From the NCBI GenBank assembly GCA_024229695.1, contig JAAESD010000092.1, positions 1 to 56,000 on the forward strand: a stretch of DNA of 56,000 nucleotides. Direction: 5' to 3'. Shown piece by piece: positions 19,014-28,935 of this stretch. The stretch's first letter is position 1; each line of letters begins with the position of its first letter. Source of the DNA: a bacterium (GTDB lineage Bacteria > Krumholzibacteriota > Krumholzibacteriia > LZORAL124-64-63). Position numbers and translations under genes: made by a program. The notes under the pieces are model-generated. The model ran no database searches, was not told the DNA's origin, and was given only the letters and a program-made list of their open reading frames with translations.

Positions 19014-20540
19014 CTAATAACTCTTTTTGCCAATAAACCTGATGATTAGTGACAGCAAGATGCAACCAACAAGCAATGAAATCCATGGCGATAATCCGAA
19101 ACCGACTGGCAGGTAACCTGTCACAACTGCTACTGTTGCAACAGTCAGCGCATAGGGTAACTGAGTTCTGACGTGATCGATATGATCAGAGCCAGCTGCC
19201 ATTGAAGATAAGATTGTGGTGTCAGATATTGGAGAACAGTGATCTCCAAAAACAGCACCTGCCAATACAGAGCTCACTGTTGCTGGAACCAGATGACCTT
19301 CTACACCGATAGCGCCGGCCATTGATGTAGCAATTGGCACTATTATCGGGACCAGAATAGCCATAGTCCCCCACGATGTGCCAGTCGCAAAACTGACCAG
19401 TGCAGCCAAAACGAAAGTAATCAGAGGCAACAACACTGATGGCAGCTCATCACCAATTGCTGAGACCAGGAACGGAGCCGTACCAAGGTCTTCACAAACT
19501 GCCCCTATCGACCAAGCCAGAATCAGAATGACAAAGGCAATGAGCATCTTCTTCGCACCTTCAAGCCATGCCTCAACAGCCTGATCCATTGTCAACAGAC
19601 CGAACAGTTTTGAAAGAGAAATCGCAACGATTGCACTACTTAACGATGACCACATCAAAACAGCAAAACTGTCGGCTGCCGAAAACACTTCACGCAGGCT
19701 TGCACCTGGGCCTGCTTTGTTCATTCCATCAAGTAGGAGACCAATAATTGTGCCGCCAACAAGTACCAGAAGAGGCAATATGCCAGCAATCATGGCTTTG
19801 ATCGGTTGCCTGGATTTTTCCGATTCATAAATCGGTTCTGACTGCATGCCATACGCCACATCTTCTGCCGTTTTCATCGGTCCGAAATCTCTGCCGGTTA
19901 CTGCTATGCCGAAAACAAAGAATAGTGTAAGTATCGGGTAGAAATTATACGGAAGTGACCTGAGGAAAAGCACGTATGCCGATGAATCAGCCGAGATACG
20001 AACTAAAGCATCCTGGATCAACCCGACTTCAAAACCGATCCATGTTGAAATCACAGCGATGGTTGCTACCGGAGCGGCAGTGCTGTCGATTATGTATGCA
20101 AGTTTTTGCCTGGAGATTCGCAGCTTGTCTGTAAGTGGCCGCATCGTGTTTCCAACAAGCAAGGTGTTTGCATAGTCATCGAAAAAAACAACAAGTCCCA
20201 TTGCCGCACTTGCAACCTGTCCATTACGCCTGTTTGTAATCCTGGAGGAGACTGAATTTACAAGTGCTGTAGTGGCGCCACTACGGGAAAGTACCCCAAT
20301 CATTCCACCTAATATCATTGAGAACATTATAATTACTGCATGATCTTTATTAGCCAAGGAATCAACCAGGTAAGTATCCCCCACTCGTAGAAATGCGACA
20401 AAGGGATTGCCATTCAGGATTATTGCGCCAGCCCAGACACCAGCCAGCAGTGCAGGAATTACCTGCCTGAGCAACAATGCCAATGCGATAGCCAACAGTG
20501 GTGGTATAATCGAAAGCCATCCATAATCAGGGATCAGCAT
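19014..20540 (-). CDS. nhaC: NhaC-family Na+/H+ antiporter
   Basis: The 508-residue inner-membrane protein has about 11-12 transmembrane segments. It matches the NhaC family: an N-terminal segment WLSIIPPLLAIALALLLRQV, internal FFDDYANTLLVGNTMRPLTD with the conserved paired aspartates, STWIGFEVGLI, and the C-terminal FATGTSWGTMAILVPI and FGDHCSPISDTTILSSMAAG motifs. The family exchanges sodium (sometimes with organic ions) for protons. AAGGAG precedes ATG 20540 by 4 bases. A lipoprotein gene follows at 30 bases and may be co-transcribed. Confidence 0.92.
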   Translation of the reverse strand: MLIPDYGWLSIIPPLLAIALALLLRQVIPALLAGVWAGAIILNGNPFVAFLRVGDTYLVDSLANKDHAVIIMFSMILGGMIGVLSRSGATTALVNSVSSRITNRRNGQVASAAMGLVVFFDDYANTLLVGNTMRPLTDKLRISRQKLAYIIDSTAAPVATIAVISTWIGFEVGLIQDALVRISADSSAYVLFLRSLPYNFYPILTLFFVFGIAVTGRDFGPMKTAEDVAYGMQSEPIYESEKSRQPIKAMIAGILPLLVLVGGTIIGLLLDGMNKAGPGASLREVFSAADSFAVLMWSSLSSAIVAISLSKLFGLLTMDQAVEAWLEGAKKMLIAFVILILAWSIGAVCEDLGTAPFLVSAIGDELPSVLLPLITFVLAALVSFATGTSWGTMAILVPIIVPIATSMAGAIGVEGHLVPATVSSVLAGAVFGDHCSPISDTTILSSMAAGSDHIDHVRTQLPYALTVATVAVVTGYLPVGFGLSPWISLLVGCILLSLIIRFIGKKSY

Positions 20541-20656
20541 TTTGCTCCTTGATAAAATGTAGAATTACAAGTAACTGATTTATCTGCAAATAGCCTTTTT
20601 GCTATTCTGTTCAGATTAACTTGATTTCAGTTTTGAATCCAGACAAAAGCTGGTGG

Positions 20657-20684
20657 TTGACTTGCTAAAATTCTGATGTAGCTT
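20657..20684 (+). promoter_or_regulatory. Possible promoter of the NifU-C domain gene
   Basis: TTGACT (20657-20662) and TAGCTT (20679-20684) are 16 bases apart, about 33 bases before the ATG at 20717. The -35 is near consensus and the -10 is weak. Confidence 0.35.
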
Positions 20685-20716
20685 TGTAACAGGCATACAA
20701 TGAAAGGAACAGCCTC

Positions 20717-20935
20717 ATGATGGATAAAATTCAAGAAGTACTGGACAAGGTTCGACCAACTTTGCAAGCTGATGGTGGCGATGTTGAACTTATCGATTTT
20801 AACGACGGTATTGTTACTGTAAGACTACAGGGTGCCTGTGGAAGTTGCCCTATGGCAACAATGACTCTGAAGCACGGTATCGAGGCACGCCTCAAGGAAG
20901 AAATTCCTGAAGTTAAAGAAGTCGTCTCGCTATAA
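20717..20935 (+). CDS. NifU C-terminal (Nfu-like) iron-sulfur cluster protein
   Basis: This 72-residue protein consists of a NifU-C/Nfu domain alone: [13 protein letters not shown], then [18 protein letters not shown], where the CxxC pair would bind a bridging cluster between two monomers. Nfu domains carry or deliver Fe-S clusters to apoproteins; complex I nearby is one obvious class of client, but no direct link is shown. ATG 20717 and ATG 20720 are both possible; GAAAGGA lies about 10 bases upstream. An intrinsic terminator follows. Confidence 0.9.
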   Translation: MMDKIQEVLDKVRPTLQADGGDVELIDFNDGIVTVRLQGACGSCPMATMTLKHGIEARLKEEIPEVKEVVSL

Positions 20936-20946
20936 CCTGATTTTTG

Positions 20947-20978
20947 AGGCTCAGATTTTTATCTGAGCCTTAATTTTC
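20947..20978 (+). terminator. Intrinsic terminator after the Nfu gene
   Basis: A perfect 10-base-pair stem, AGGCTCAGAT and ATCTGAGCCT (20947-20956 and 20961-20970) with a TTTT loop, is followed by TAATTTTC. It sits 12 bases after the stop. The minus strand has no T-tract beyond the stem, so it serves the plus-strand gene. Confidence 0.8.
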
Positions 20979-22679
20979 AAAAACCCACCTTGAGTATCTA
21001 CTGCCGTCAACAACTGGCATTTCAGTAGCACCATAACTGGACAATGCTTTTCGCCAAAATTCTACTCGAATGGAATCATCAGTTCTTTCTGCTATTTCAG
21101 CTCCAGTAATTCCCAATTCAATAAATCGATCAAATATTTCTGGTGGCGAGATCAAGCCAGCTTCACAGTCAGACAGTTCCACTCTAAGTTTGATTATACT
21201 ATCGGGAACCCAGCCAGTTGCCCCACCAGTAACCTGATTTTCTGTTGTGATTGCACGCAGTAGCCATAAAACTTCTGTCTGGTCTTCAACGTACTCATTG
21301 AGCGGAGCCGGCAAGGTTAACAATTTCTGATTTGAAGCAAAAGAGTTTGACGGCAAATTGACTTCCGATGGAATTTCAATAATTGGTAAAGTGACAGGTA
21401 AAGATATTAATACCAAAAGTACTGGCACTCCAAATGCCTTAACTCCATATCGGTTCCGCAGCAATGAAAAGCCGAATCCTGCCCACCATGCAACTGCAAG
21501 TACTGTTAACAGTGAAAAACGCCACGCCCCTCTAAACGCACGCAAAGAATCGATGAACTCCCTGAGAACTCCAAACGGAAGCAGCATTCTTTTGTCTGTG
21601 AAGGGCAAACCAGTTGATTCGCCAAAAGCAAAAATCAGTCCGATGAATCCCAGACTTAAAAGCCCGTATCCATGTTGCAGCATTTCTGCTGGAAGTTTGC
21701 GCCGATGTTTAATTCCATAAACAGCAAGAGCAATTGCCAGCCAACCTGGGTTGAGAACCTGTCGCTCTCTATCTTCATATCGCTGAGCTCCATCTAATCC
21801 TTTGCCAACCCAATCGGCAGGGTTACTACGATAAACTCCACGCTCAAATAGATGTTTTAAATCTGCACTTCCCGCGCGAATTTCAAGATCGCTACGATCA
21901 AATTCAGAGTACCGATCAGCAACACGTAGTTGCGGTTCTGCCATCCAGAGAACAGCCGGAACTGCAATCAGGAGCATCGGTAGAACAACCCAGTTCAAAC
22001 GGATAAACTGTTTGTATTCTCTCCTGGAAAATAGATTCCAGACTACAGGTATTGCTGCTCCCATTGCTGCATAAACGAAGCCATACCAGCCCCACATTGC
22101 CTGGGAAACAACTGCCAGCATTGCAGCACCCCACCAGAGGATTCTATTGCGAAGACTTGCAGCTGAATTCAATGCTCCAATAACCGCAGCTATTGCAAAA
22201 AACACCATCGGTGGAGGTAATTGGTTGAGATGCCCCAGCTGAGCCAAGGTGTATGGTGAGCCGATTACTACAACAGTAACTATTGCACCAGGAATAGGAT
22301 CCCCTCCTGAATTCCTCCAGATAAGCAGTACTGAAATAGCTGAAAGTATCAGGCTGACCAGCATTGCCCAATTATACTGCGCGGCTGCCGAAATGTCTGC
22401 TAACCAGAGAATTGGCTGTATCGATAAAGCCTGACCAAGAAGAGAATCCATATAGCCGAGTACATCATGTTCGGGATAAAATATGGGGAGTTGATACCAT
22501 AATTCCGGTGTCAGAAAATTCTGCCCGCTCCACTGAAGAATCCCAGCTTGCAGTAAAGCATCAATCCCACCAAAAGGTCCAAGCATATGCGTGTCCCAGC
22601 TGGAAAATACTGGCAACATACAGAATATGATTATAATCAATGCAGGAACTAGCGCTGTCATCCATCCAAATTTTCTCAT
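20970..22679 (-). CDS. Polytopic membrane protein, GT-C/YfhO-like
   Basis: The 569-residue protein begins at ATG 22679, sharing TGATG with the stop of the sulfatase-fold gene (TTG 22682 is an alternative). It has about 10-11 hydrophobic segments in the first 400 residues, a long first periplasmic loop (SSWDTHMLGPFGG to YPEHDVLGYMDS), and a soluble C-terminal part of about 130 residues. This plan matches GT-C glycosyltransferase-like membrane proteins, but no DxD or other catalytic motif can be assigned with confidence. Coupling to the sulfatase-fold enzyme suggests a shared envelope-glycan role. Confidence 0.6.
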   Translation of the reverse strand: MRKFGWMTALVPALIIIIFCMLPVFSSWDTHMLGPFGGIDALLQAGILQWSGQNFLTPELWYQLPIFYPEHDVLGYMDSLLGQALSIQPILWLADISAAAQYNWAMLVSLILSAISVLLIWRNSGGDPIPGAIVTVVVIGSPYTLAQLGHLNQLPPPMVFFAIAAVIGALNSAASLRNRILWWGAAMLAVVSQAMWGWYGFVYAAMGAAIPVVWNLFSRREYKQFIRLNWVVLPMLLIAVPAVLWMAEPQLRVADRYSEFDRSDLEIRAGSADLKHLFERGVYRSNPADWVGKGLDGAQRYEDRERQVLNPGWLAIALAVYGIKHRRKLPAEMLQHGYGLLSLGFIGLIFAFGESTGLPFTDKRMLLPFGVLREFIDSLRAFRGAWRFSLLTVLAVAWWAGFGFSLLRNRYGVKAFGVPVLLVLISLPVTLPIIEIPSEVNLPSNSFASNQKLLTLPAPLNEYVEDQTEVLWLLRAITTENQVTGGATGWVPDSIIKLRVELSDCEAGLISPPEIFDRFIELGITGAEIAERTDDSIRVEFWRKALSSYGATEMPVVDGSRYSRWVFEN

Positions 22680-24550
22680 CAATAACCCAAGCTTCTGAGT
22701 TTACGTTGAATATCTTCACCGGGTCCGGTCGTTTCTAAATTATTAATGAATTCATACTCATCCATAGTTGAATTCCATTCTGCAATTCTTGGCAACCAAC
22801 TCATGGAATCATCTGGCGCAGAGCTCAGCACTGCTTCTGCCTGGTCTATCCTGTACCAGGAAATAACATCTGATTCGATACGTAAATATGGCCAGCATAC
22901 GGCTGCATACTGATTTTCACCATACAACACATTTTCCAGCACAAAGAACTCTTCCGCACCAGGTTTAGCACTGAACATACCATCATTGCCAGGACGCGCT
23001 GCCTCATAGTTCCATCCAAGTTCACTACAAATCGATGTGAAAAAATTGATCAAGTTGACAGGTGAATCTATCGTTGAACCAGCACTTTCGCCTTTTGGGA
23101 ATCTGACAACCAGCGGAATAGCTGAAACTTCAGGCAAGAAACTATGGCCGTGCTCAAATCCCCCATGATCAAACAGTTCTTCACCATGATCACTGACCAG
23201 AACAATAATACTGTTTTCCAGCAAGCCTGAGTCTTGTAATCCTTTTATAATATTTCCGAATACATAATCTGAGTATTCAACTTCGAGGTTATACAAATCT
23301 ATTACAGCTTTTTTTACATCGTGGCTTACATCAGGCAATGCGTCCCTCAGTTTATTAACCGACTTAAACTGCCCATCTTTTAACCATTGATGATCCGGTA
23401 ACTGGAGTGGTCTGTCACCGTTAACGTCAACACCCCTGTAAGGCAAGTGCGGATCCATCATATGAATCCAAAAGAACAATGGCCGGTCATCTTTTTTATT
23501 TAACAGCCAATTGACAGATTTATCGTAAAGTAACTGCCCATCATCCATATCGATATTTTTTTCTATTTGTCGAAGTAATTCCCTGACAAGGACCACATCT
23601 TTAGCTGGAACAAACGGCTCAATCACCGACGAATGATCATACCATTCAAAGCCACGATCGAATCCATAATAATTCGAGAGATACGGATTTGAAGCTATTG
23701 CAGCAGTCTGATAGCCATTTGCATAGGCTATTTCAGCAAGGGTTGTTACATCTGCAGGTAAACCGGTGTATTTGTCCAGCACCATGGACCCTGGAGCATA
23801 ACCAGTATGGATTGTTGTCATGCTGGGCAAAGTCCAACAACTTGTTGACCAGCAATTTGCAAATGTAACTCCACTCTGAGCAAACTTGTCAAATGCAGGA
23901 GTTTTGAAGTTTTTATCGAGCACATCTTTTCGCAGTGTATCTATCGATATCAAAATCAGATTTGGTTGATCTATCTGTTCAGAAACTTTAACTTCCAAGT
24001 TACCGACCCTGGAGTCTCTCTGTTCCGTCTGCCAGTTTGGCCATAAACTTGTAGAAACAATCATCACAACTACAGGAACAATCAGACTCATCCTTGGCGA
24101 TAGAGTCAATTTGTGGGCAAGCAAGTTCATCATATTCAATAGTACGATTGTACCTAACAACCATGCTATTAACGGTATCAACAGCCCCCATAACCACTCG
24201 TGTGCAACCCATAATTCATTAATGAAATCAATTCGCAGTGGAAGAATAAATCTGAAGACAAGAGTAAGCAGTAAAGAAATAGCAGCTGAAAGAGCAAGAG
24301 CAAAAGCCCGGCGCCATTTAACATCATCGCGTAAAGTGAGCAATGTTGCGGGCAGGAAAAGCAATGCAGCGAAAACAAAACCTGTCCAGCCATAGAAAAC
24401 TATATGAGGAACCAGATAGCTAGCTAGCCCAGATTCTGGCGATAACTTGAATAGATGATATACACCTTCAACCAGACCATAAGCTCCAGCCAGGAGATAA
24501 CCCCATAAAGCAACCGCTCCCCATGCCTTTATCCATCTGAATATTTCCAT
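22679..24550 (-). CDS. Membrane-anchored sulfatase-superfamily enzyme with threonine at the nucleophile site
   Basis: The 623-residue protein has four to five N-terminal transmembrane segments (to about 170) and an extracytoplasmic alkaline-phosphatase/sulfatase-fold domain from about 195. Metal-binding motifs are ILISIDTLRKD (Asp204), LVSDHGEELFDHGGFEHG, and FFWIHMMDPHLPY. At the position of the C/S-x-P-x-R formylglycine site it reads CWTLPSMTTIHTG, which puts Thr240 two residues before the proline. Formylglycine could not form there. Threonine nucleophiles are used by phosphoethanolamine and glycerophosphate transferases of this superfamily. I infer transfer or hydrolysis of a phospho- or sulfo-group on an envelope polymer. 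AAGGG lies 7 bases before ATG 24550. Confidence 0.82.
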   Translation of the reverse strand: MEIFRWIKAWGAVALWGYLLAGAYGLVEGVYHLFKLSPESGLASYLVPHIVFYGWTGFVFAALLFLPATLLTLRDDVKWRRAFALALSAAISLLLTLVFRFILPLRIDFINELWVAHEWLWGLLIPLIAWLLGTIVLLNMMNLLAHKLTLSPRMSLIVPVVVMIVSTSLWPNWQTEQRDSRVGNLEVKVSEQIDQPNLILISIDTLRKDVLDKNFKTPAFDKFAQSGVTFANCWSTSCWTLPSMTTIHTGYAPGSMVLDKYTGLPADVTTLAEIAYANGYQTAAIASNPYLSNYYGFDRGFEWYDHSSVIEPFVPAKDVVLVRELLRQIEKNIDMDDGQLLYDKSVNWLLNKKDDRPLFFWIHMMDPHLPYRGVDVNGDRPLQLPDHQWLKDGQFKSVNKLRDALPDVSHDVKKAVIDLYNLEVEYSDYVFGNIIKGLQDSGLLENSIIVLVSDHGEELFDHGGFEHGHSFLPEVSAIPLVVRFPKGESAGSTIDSPVNLINFFTSICSELGWNYEAARPGNDGMFSAKPGAEEFFVLENVLYGENQYAAVCWPYLRIESDVISWYRIDQAEAVLSSAPDDSMSWLPRIAEWNSTMDEYEFINNLETTGPGEDIQRKLRSLGY

Positions 24551-24677
24551 CGATTATCCCTTGTTTCTGTTTGAGATTCACCGTCAAGAATTACAGTTAA
24601 ATTGAAATTGGTCAAGTTGCACTTGGCAATTCAGCAATAATGCAGTTCATTATAGCTACAACTCTAATGGAGGAATG

Positions 24678-25847
24678 ATGCAAAAATACAACGGTGTAGA
24701 CTTTTACAGTTTTGAAAAAACATTAACCGATGAGCAACGATCAATCCGTGACACAGTACGTGGCTTTGTTGAAAACAAATTTATGCCATTAGTACGCGAC
24801 AGTTACAGAGATGGAACATTCCCTCTGGAGCTTAGTAGTGAGATGGGACAGATTGGGCTTCTTGGTTCTTCAATATCTGGATATAACTGCCCTGGTCTTT
24901 CATATACCGACTACGGCATTATCTGTCAGGAACTTGAAAGAGGTGACTCAGGCCTGCGCAGCTTTGCTTCTGTTCAAGGCAGCCTTGTAATGTGGCCGAT
25001 TGCAACTTTCGGCTCAGATGAGCAAAAAGAAAAATGGCTCCCTGCTTTGGCATCAGGCTCTGCGATTGGTTGCTTCGGATTAACAGAAGCAGACCATGGT
25101 AGCGACCCCGGTTCAATGATAACTACTGCCACTCCAGACGGTGACAACTGGATTCTCAATGGCAACAAGATGTGGATTACAAACGCCACCACCGCTGATG
25201 TAGCTGTAATCTGGGCCCGAGGTCCAGAAGGAATCAGTGGTTTTCTTGTTGAAAAAAGAACTGACGGATTCTCATCTGCACCTATTCATGGGAAAATGAG
25301 TTTGCGAGCCAGTGATACAGGTGAACTAATTCTGGATAACGTTAAGATTCCAGGCTCATGCCAACTTCCTGGAGCCAAAGGTTTGAAAGCACCTCTTGCA
25401 TGCCTGAATCAGGCTCGATACGGGATCGCCTGGGGTGCCATTGGTGCTGCAGCTGCTTGTTACGATCATGCCCTGAAATATGCTCAGGAACGAGAACAGT
25501 TCGATAAACCGATTGCCGGCTTCCAGCTTGTCCAAGCAAAACTGGTTGAGATGATTACTGAAATCACTAAAGCACAGGGACTGGTTTATCGGCTTGCCCA
25601 ACTGAAAGATGCCGGCATTGATGATGTGTATTTAACTTCTATGGCAAAGAGAAATAATGTTGCCATGGCTCTTGATTGTGCAAGGGTTGCCAGAGACATT
25701 CTGGGAGCTGCCGGAATTACCGACGACCATCCTATCGCCAGGCATATGGCCAATCTGGAATCAGTTTACACTTATGAGGGAACTCATGATATTCACACAT
25801 TGATTATCGGTGCTGAAATTACGGGGATTCCTGCTTACAGAGGATAA
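24678..25847 (+). CDS. gcdH: Acyl-CoA dehydrogenase, glutaryl-CoA dehydrogenase-like
   Basis: The 389-residue FAD enzyme has the full acyl-CoA dehydrogenase fold: an N-terminal helical domain, the FAD/substrate loop GCFGLTEADHGSDPGSM and WITNATTADVAVIWAR, then the C-terminal helical domain with REQFDKPIAGFQLVQ. The catalytic base is Glu367 in TYEGTHDIHTLIIG, placed as in glutaryl-CoA dehydrogenases, whose C-terminus also ends with ITGI. That family oxidatively decarboxylates glutaryl-CoA to crotonyl-CoA and passes electrons to ETF. I chose ATG 24678 because GGAGG lies 4 bases before it; ATG 24675 would leave only one base. It is a single-gene unit with a hairpin after it. Confidence 0.88.
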   Translation: MQKYNGVDFYSFEKTLTDEQRSIRDTVRGFVENKFMPLVRDSYRDGTFPLELSSEMGQIGLLGSSISGYNCPGLSYTDYGIICQELERGDSGLRSFASVQGSLVMWPIATFGSDEQKEKWLPALASGSAIGCFGLTEADHGSDPGSMITTATPDGDNWILNGNKMWITNATTADVAVIWARGPEGISGFLVEKRTDGFSSAPIHGKMSLRASDTGELILDNVKIPGSCQLPGAKGLKAPLACLNQARYGIAWGAIGAAAACYDHALKYAQEREQFDKPIAGFQLVQAKLVEMITEITKAQGLVYRLAQLKDAGIDDVYLTSMAKRNNVAMALDCARVARDILGAAGITDDHPIARHMANLESVYTYEGTHDIHTLIIGAEITGIPAYRG

Positions 25848-25853
25848 GATATC

Positions 25854-25873
25854 GGGGCTGTTGTTACAGCCCC
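25854..25873. terminator. Hairpin between convergent gcdH and nuoN
   Basis: GGGGCTGT (25854-25861) and ACAGCCCC (25866-25873) form a perfect 8-base-pair GC-rich stem with a TGTT loop, placed between two converging genes. Neither side has a strong T-tract, so termination may be only partial. Confidence 0.55.
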
Positions 25874-25879
25874 ATATTA

Positions 25880-27355
25880 TCAACCAGATTGTCCAAGTGA
25901 CTTGAATGCTGCAACCGCTACATCACGTATCGGCGCTGGGATAACACCAAGTAATACTGAGATTATCGCTAGCACAGAAGTTGCAAATGCAGTTTCCCAA
26001 CTTGAACCTTTATAGCTTGATTCTTCAGGATCTTTCATATACATGACGATAATTATGCGCAGGTAATAGTAGGCAGAAAGAAGTGAGTTAACCACACCCC
26101 AGATTGCAAGAGGAATCATCCCGGCTTTAACTACACCTTCAAAAATATAGAATTTTCCGGCAAAACCGATAGTTGGCGGAATTCCAGCCAATGAAAACAT
26201 GAAGATGGCAAGGCTTGCAGCAACCAGTGGTCTTGTTCTGGAAAGTCCTGCGTAGCGCTCAATATTGTCTGCTTCTTCACCTCTATTTTTTGCGAGATAA
26301 CTTATAATTCCAAATGCACCAAGATTCATTACTGCGTATGCCAATAGGTAAAACAGTAGGGCTCCGCCAGCGTTATCGGCAACAACCGAAAGAACTGCAG
26401 AATCACTGGTAGGCTTCAGTAAGGTCATCAGGCCAAGTAGTAAATATCCAGCATGAGCAATACTGGACCAGGCAAGCATCCGCTTAATGTTAGACTGTGC
26501 CAATGCAACCAGGTTGCCTATGGTCATCGTCAGAACAGCAAGCACGCCAATCAATGGAGCCCAGACAACTGAAACTTGTGGAATCAGGACCCAGACTATT
26601 CTGATCATAGCTGCCATTGCTGCAGCCTTGACGCCAGTGGCCATGAAACCGGTGATATGCGATGGCGCTCCGTCGTATACATCGGGAGTCCACATATGAA
26701 ATGGAACCATGGCAATCTTGAATCCAAAGCCGATCAGCAACAGGCCTACTGCCAAACTGGTCATCAGTCCGCCAGAACTGGAAACTGCTGCAAAGGAAGA
26801 ATATAAAGTACTACCAGTTTGACCATAAAGAAGAGCCATTCCCATCAGCAAAATCGCCGACGCAAATGCACCTAGAATCAAATACTTGAATCCGGCCTCA
26901 ACGCTTTTAATCGACTTGCGATTTCCAGCAACCATCAGGTACACAGCCATGCTCATCATCTCAATTGCAATAAACAGAACCAACATATCAGTAGCTGCTG
27001 CCATCAGACACATACCAAGAGTTGCCAGCAGAATCAAAGGATAGAATTCGGAACTGAAACTGCTGCTTCTGCTGTACAGGCTCGATGCATAATTAACAGT
27101 CAACAGCGCTATTGCAACAAAGAGGGTGTTCATGTAAAACGTGAACTTACTTGTTGCAAGCAATCCAGCGAACAAATCACTTGAGTATTGTTGCGTAAAT
27201 TGTTGTGCAACAAGCGATCCAAGCAAAACAAGCAAGGACAGATTAGACAAGTGGTCTTTGCGCATACTCTTTACAAAAGAGTCTACCAGCATAACCAGCA
27301 GTGCACCGCCAGCCAGAACCAGGTAAGGTAAAATAGCCATTAAGTTGGCAGTCAT
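25880..27355 (-). CDS. nuoN: NADH-quinone oxidoreductase subunit N
   Basis: This is the last gene of the complex I operon. The 491-residue antiporter-like membrane subunit of the proton-pumping arm has about 14 hydrophobic helices. Family signatures include a lysine-containing central helix region (FGFKIAMVPFHMWTPDVYDGAP), the broken-helix segment with KRMLAWSSIAHAGYLLLG, and SLAGIPPTIGFAGKFYIF. ATG 27355 shares TGATG with the nuoM stop, indicating translational coupling. Confidence 0.96.
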   Translation of the reverse strand: MTANLMAILPYLVLAGGALLVMLVDSFVKSMRKDHLSNLSLLVLLGSLVAQQFTQQYSSDLFAGLLATSKFTFYMNTLFVAIALLTVNYASSLYSRSSSFSSEFYPLILLATLGMCLMAAATDMLVLFIAIEMMSMAVYLMVAGNRKSIKSVEAGFKYLILGAFASAILLMGMALLYGQTGSTLYSSFAAVSSSGGLMTSLAVGLLLIGFGFKIAMVPFHMWTPDVYDGAPSHITGFMATGVKAAAMAAMIRIVWVLIPQVSVVWAPLIGVLAVLTMTIGNLVALAQSNIKRMLAWSSIAHAGYLLLGLMTLLKPTSDSAVLSVVADNAGGALLFYLLAYAVMNLGAFGIISYLAKNRGEEADNIERYAGLSRTRPLVAASLAIFMFSLAGIPPTIGFAGKFYIFEGVVKAGMIPLAIWGVVNSLLSAYYYLRIIIVMYMKDPEESSYKGSSWETAFATSVLAIISVLLGVIPAPIRDVAVAAFKSLGQSG

Positions 27356-28926
27356 CAGTGAATCTCCATCTCTGTCTGAGAATCGTGCGATTCATTTGTA
27401 TGAGGTATAGTTATGTGATGATCAGCAGGTGTCTCCTGCCTCAATTCAAGCACCGGGGTCAACAATCGATCAATAGAAGGTTCTATTTTCTCAAGAAATG
27501 GCCCAGGCAAAATGCCGAGTACAATTATGAAAATAAGAATCGGCAACAGTACAAAAATCTCTCTGAGACTCATATCTTTCAAAGACTGATTTGCTTCATT
27601 GGCCAATTTGCCAAGGAATACTCTTTGATACATCCAGAGCATATAAATTGCGCCCAGGATTACACCAGTTGAAGATAAAATAACGAGAAGTTTTGCGTGT
27701 GGCAGCAAAGTACTTGAGAAGCTGCCAAACAAGACCATGAACTCCCCTGCAAATCCACAGAGACCGGGTAGCCCGATACTTGCCAGAGTTACAAACAGGA
27801 AGATCGATGCATAAACAGGCATCTGATGGGCAAGCCCACCAAAATCAGAAATCAGGCGTGTATGACGGCGTTCATAAATAACACCAACCAAAAGGAACAA
27901 GGCACCTGTTGAAAGACCGTGTGCAAGCATCTGGTAGATGCCACCTGCTACTCCAGCTGCAGTTAAACTGAAAAGCCCAAGTACAACAAAACCAAGGTGA
28001 CTGACACTTGAGTAAGCAACAAGTTTCTTTACATCTTTCTGAACCATTGCTACCAGCGCACCATAGATTATTCCGATTACAGCAAGAACTGCAAACCATG
28101 GACCGAATTCAATTGCAGCAGACGGGAACAGTGGAATAGAAAATCTTAACATGCCATATGTACCCATTTTCAACAGGATACCCGCCAGAATTACTGAACC
28201 GGCAGTGGGAGCTTCAACATGCGCATCAGGGAGCCATGTATGGAATGGAAACAGCGGAACTTTAATTGCAAAAGCCAAAGTAAACGCAAGGAATAGCCAC
28301 ATCTGCTGTTCAGCTGGGATATTCAAACTCATAAATCCATCAAGGGACATTGTTCCGGCCTGGCTGTACATATACAAAATTGCAACCAGCATCAGCAAAG
28401 AACCAGCCATCGTATAGATGAAAAGTTTTACTGCTGCATAGATACGTCTCTCGCCACCCCAGATACCGATAATGAAATACATCGGAATCAACATTGCTTC
28501 CCAGAATACATAGAAAAGCAACATATCACGGGCAAGGAAAGTACCAATCATTGCGGTCTGCAGGAACAGCAAAAACGCCATGCTTTCAGCAACTCGATGT
28601 TTAATTGCACTCCATGTGCTGAGTATTACAAGCGGCCCCAGGAAAGTGGTCAACAGTACCAGAAGCAGCGAAACACCATCAAGCCCCATACTGTAATTGA
28701 TCTTTCCATTTGCAAGCCACGGCACAAGCTCTGTGAACTGGTCGGCAGCGTTTGCATTATCAAAGTGAAACCACAAATGCAGTGACAAAATAAAGTCAGC
28801 AACAGCAACACCCATTGCTATCAAACGAGCAATATTGTCTTTGCGGGCAAACAGAAGTATCAGCAACGCTCCAGCGAGCGGCAGAAATGTTACCCATGAC
28901 AAAATAGAATCCGTTACGAAAGTCAA
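27355..28926 (-). CDS. nuoM: NADH-quinone oxidoreductase subunit M
   Basis: The 523-residue antiporter-like membrane subunit has FAIKVPLFPFHTWLPDAHVEAPT, VQKDVKKLVAYSSVSHLGFVVLG and SIGLPGLCGFAGEFMVLFG, the conserved half-channel motifs of NuoM. The conserved glutamate of helix 5 is within LLFYVFWEAMLIPMYFI. The start is TTG 28926, with GGAG 6 bases upstream. It ends with a 30-residue hydrophilic tail rich in His, Asp and Glu. Confidence 0.96.
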   Translation of the reverse strand: MTFVTDSILSWVTFLPLAGALLILLFARKDNIARLIAMGVAVADFILSLHLWFHFDNANAADQFTELVPWLANGKINYSMGLDGVSLLLVLLTTFLGPLVILSTWSAIKHRVAESMAFLLFLQTAMIGTFLARDMLLFYVFWEAMLIPMYFIIGIWGGERRIYAAVKLFIYTMAGSLLMLVAILYMYSQAGTMSLDGFMSLNIPAEQQMWLFLAFTLAFAIKVPLFPFHTWLPDAHVEAPTAGSVILAGILLKMGTYGMLRFSIPLFPSAAIEFGPWFAVLAVIGIIYGALVAMVQKDVKKLVAYSSVSHLGFVVLGLFSLTAAGVAGGIYQMLAHGLSTGALFLLVGVIYERRHTRLISDFGGLAHQMPVYASIFLFVTLASIGLPGLCGFAGEFMVLFGSFSSTLLPHAKLLVILSSTGVILGAIYMLWMYQRVFLGKLANEANQSLKDMSLREIFVLLPILIFIIVLGILPGPFLEKIEPSIDRLLTPVLELRQETPADHHITIPHTNESHDSQTEMEIH

Positions 28927-28935
28927 AACAGTCTC

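Noticed and set aside
22679-24550. Classical formylglycine-dependent sulfatase
   Set aside because: The required Cys or Ser two residues before the proline is Thr240.
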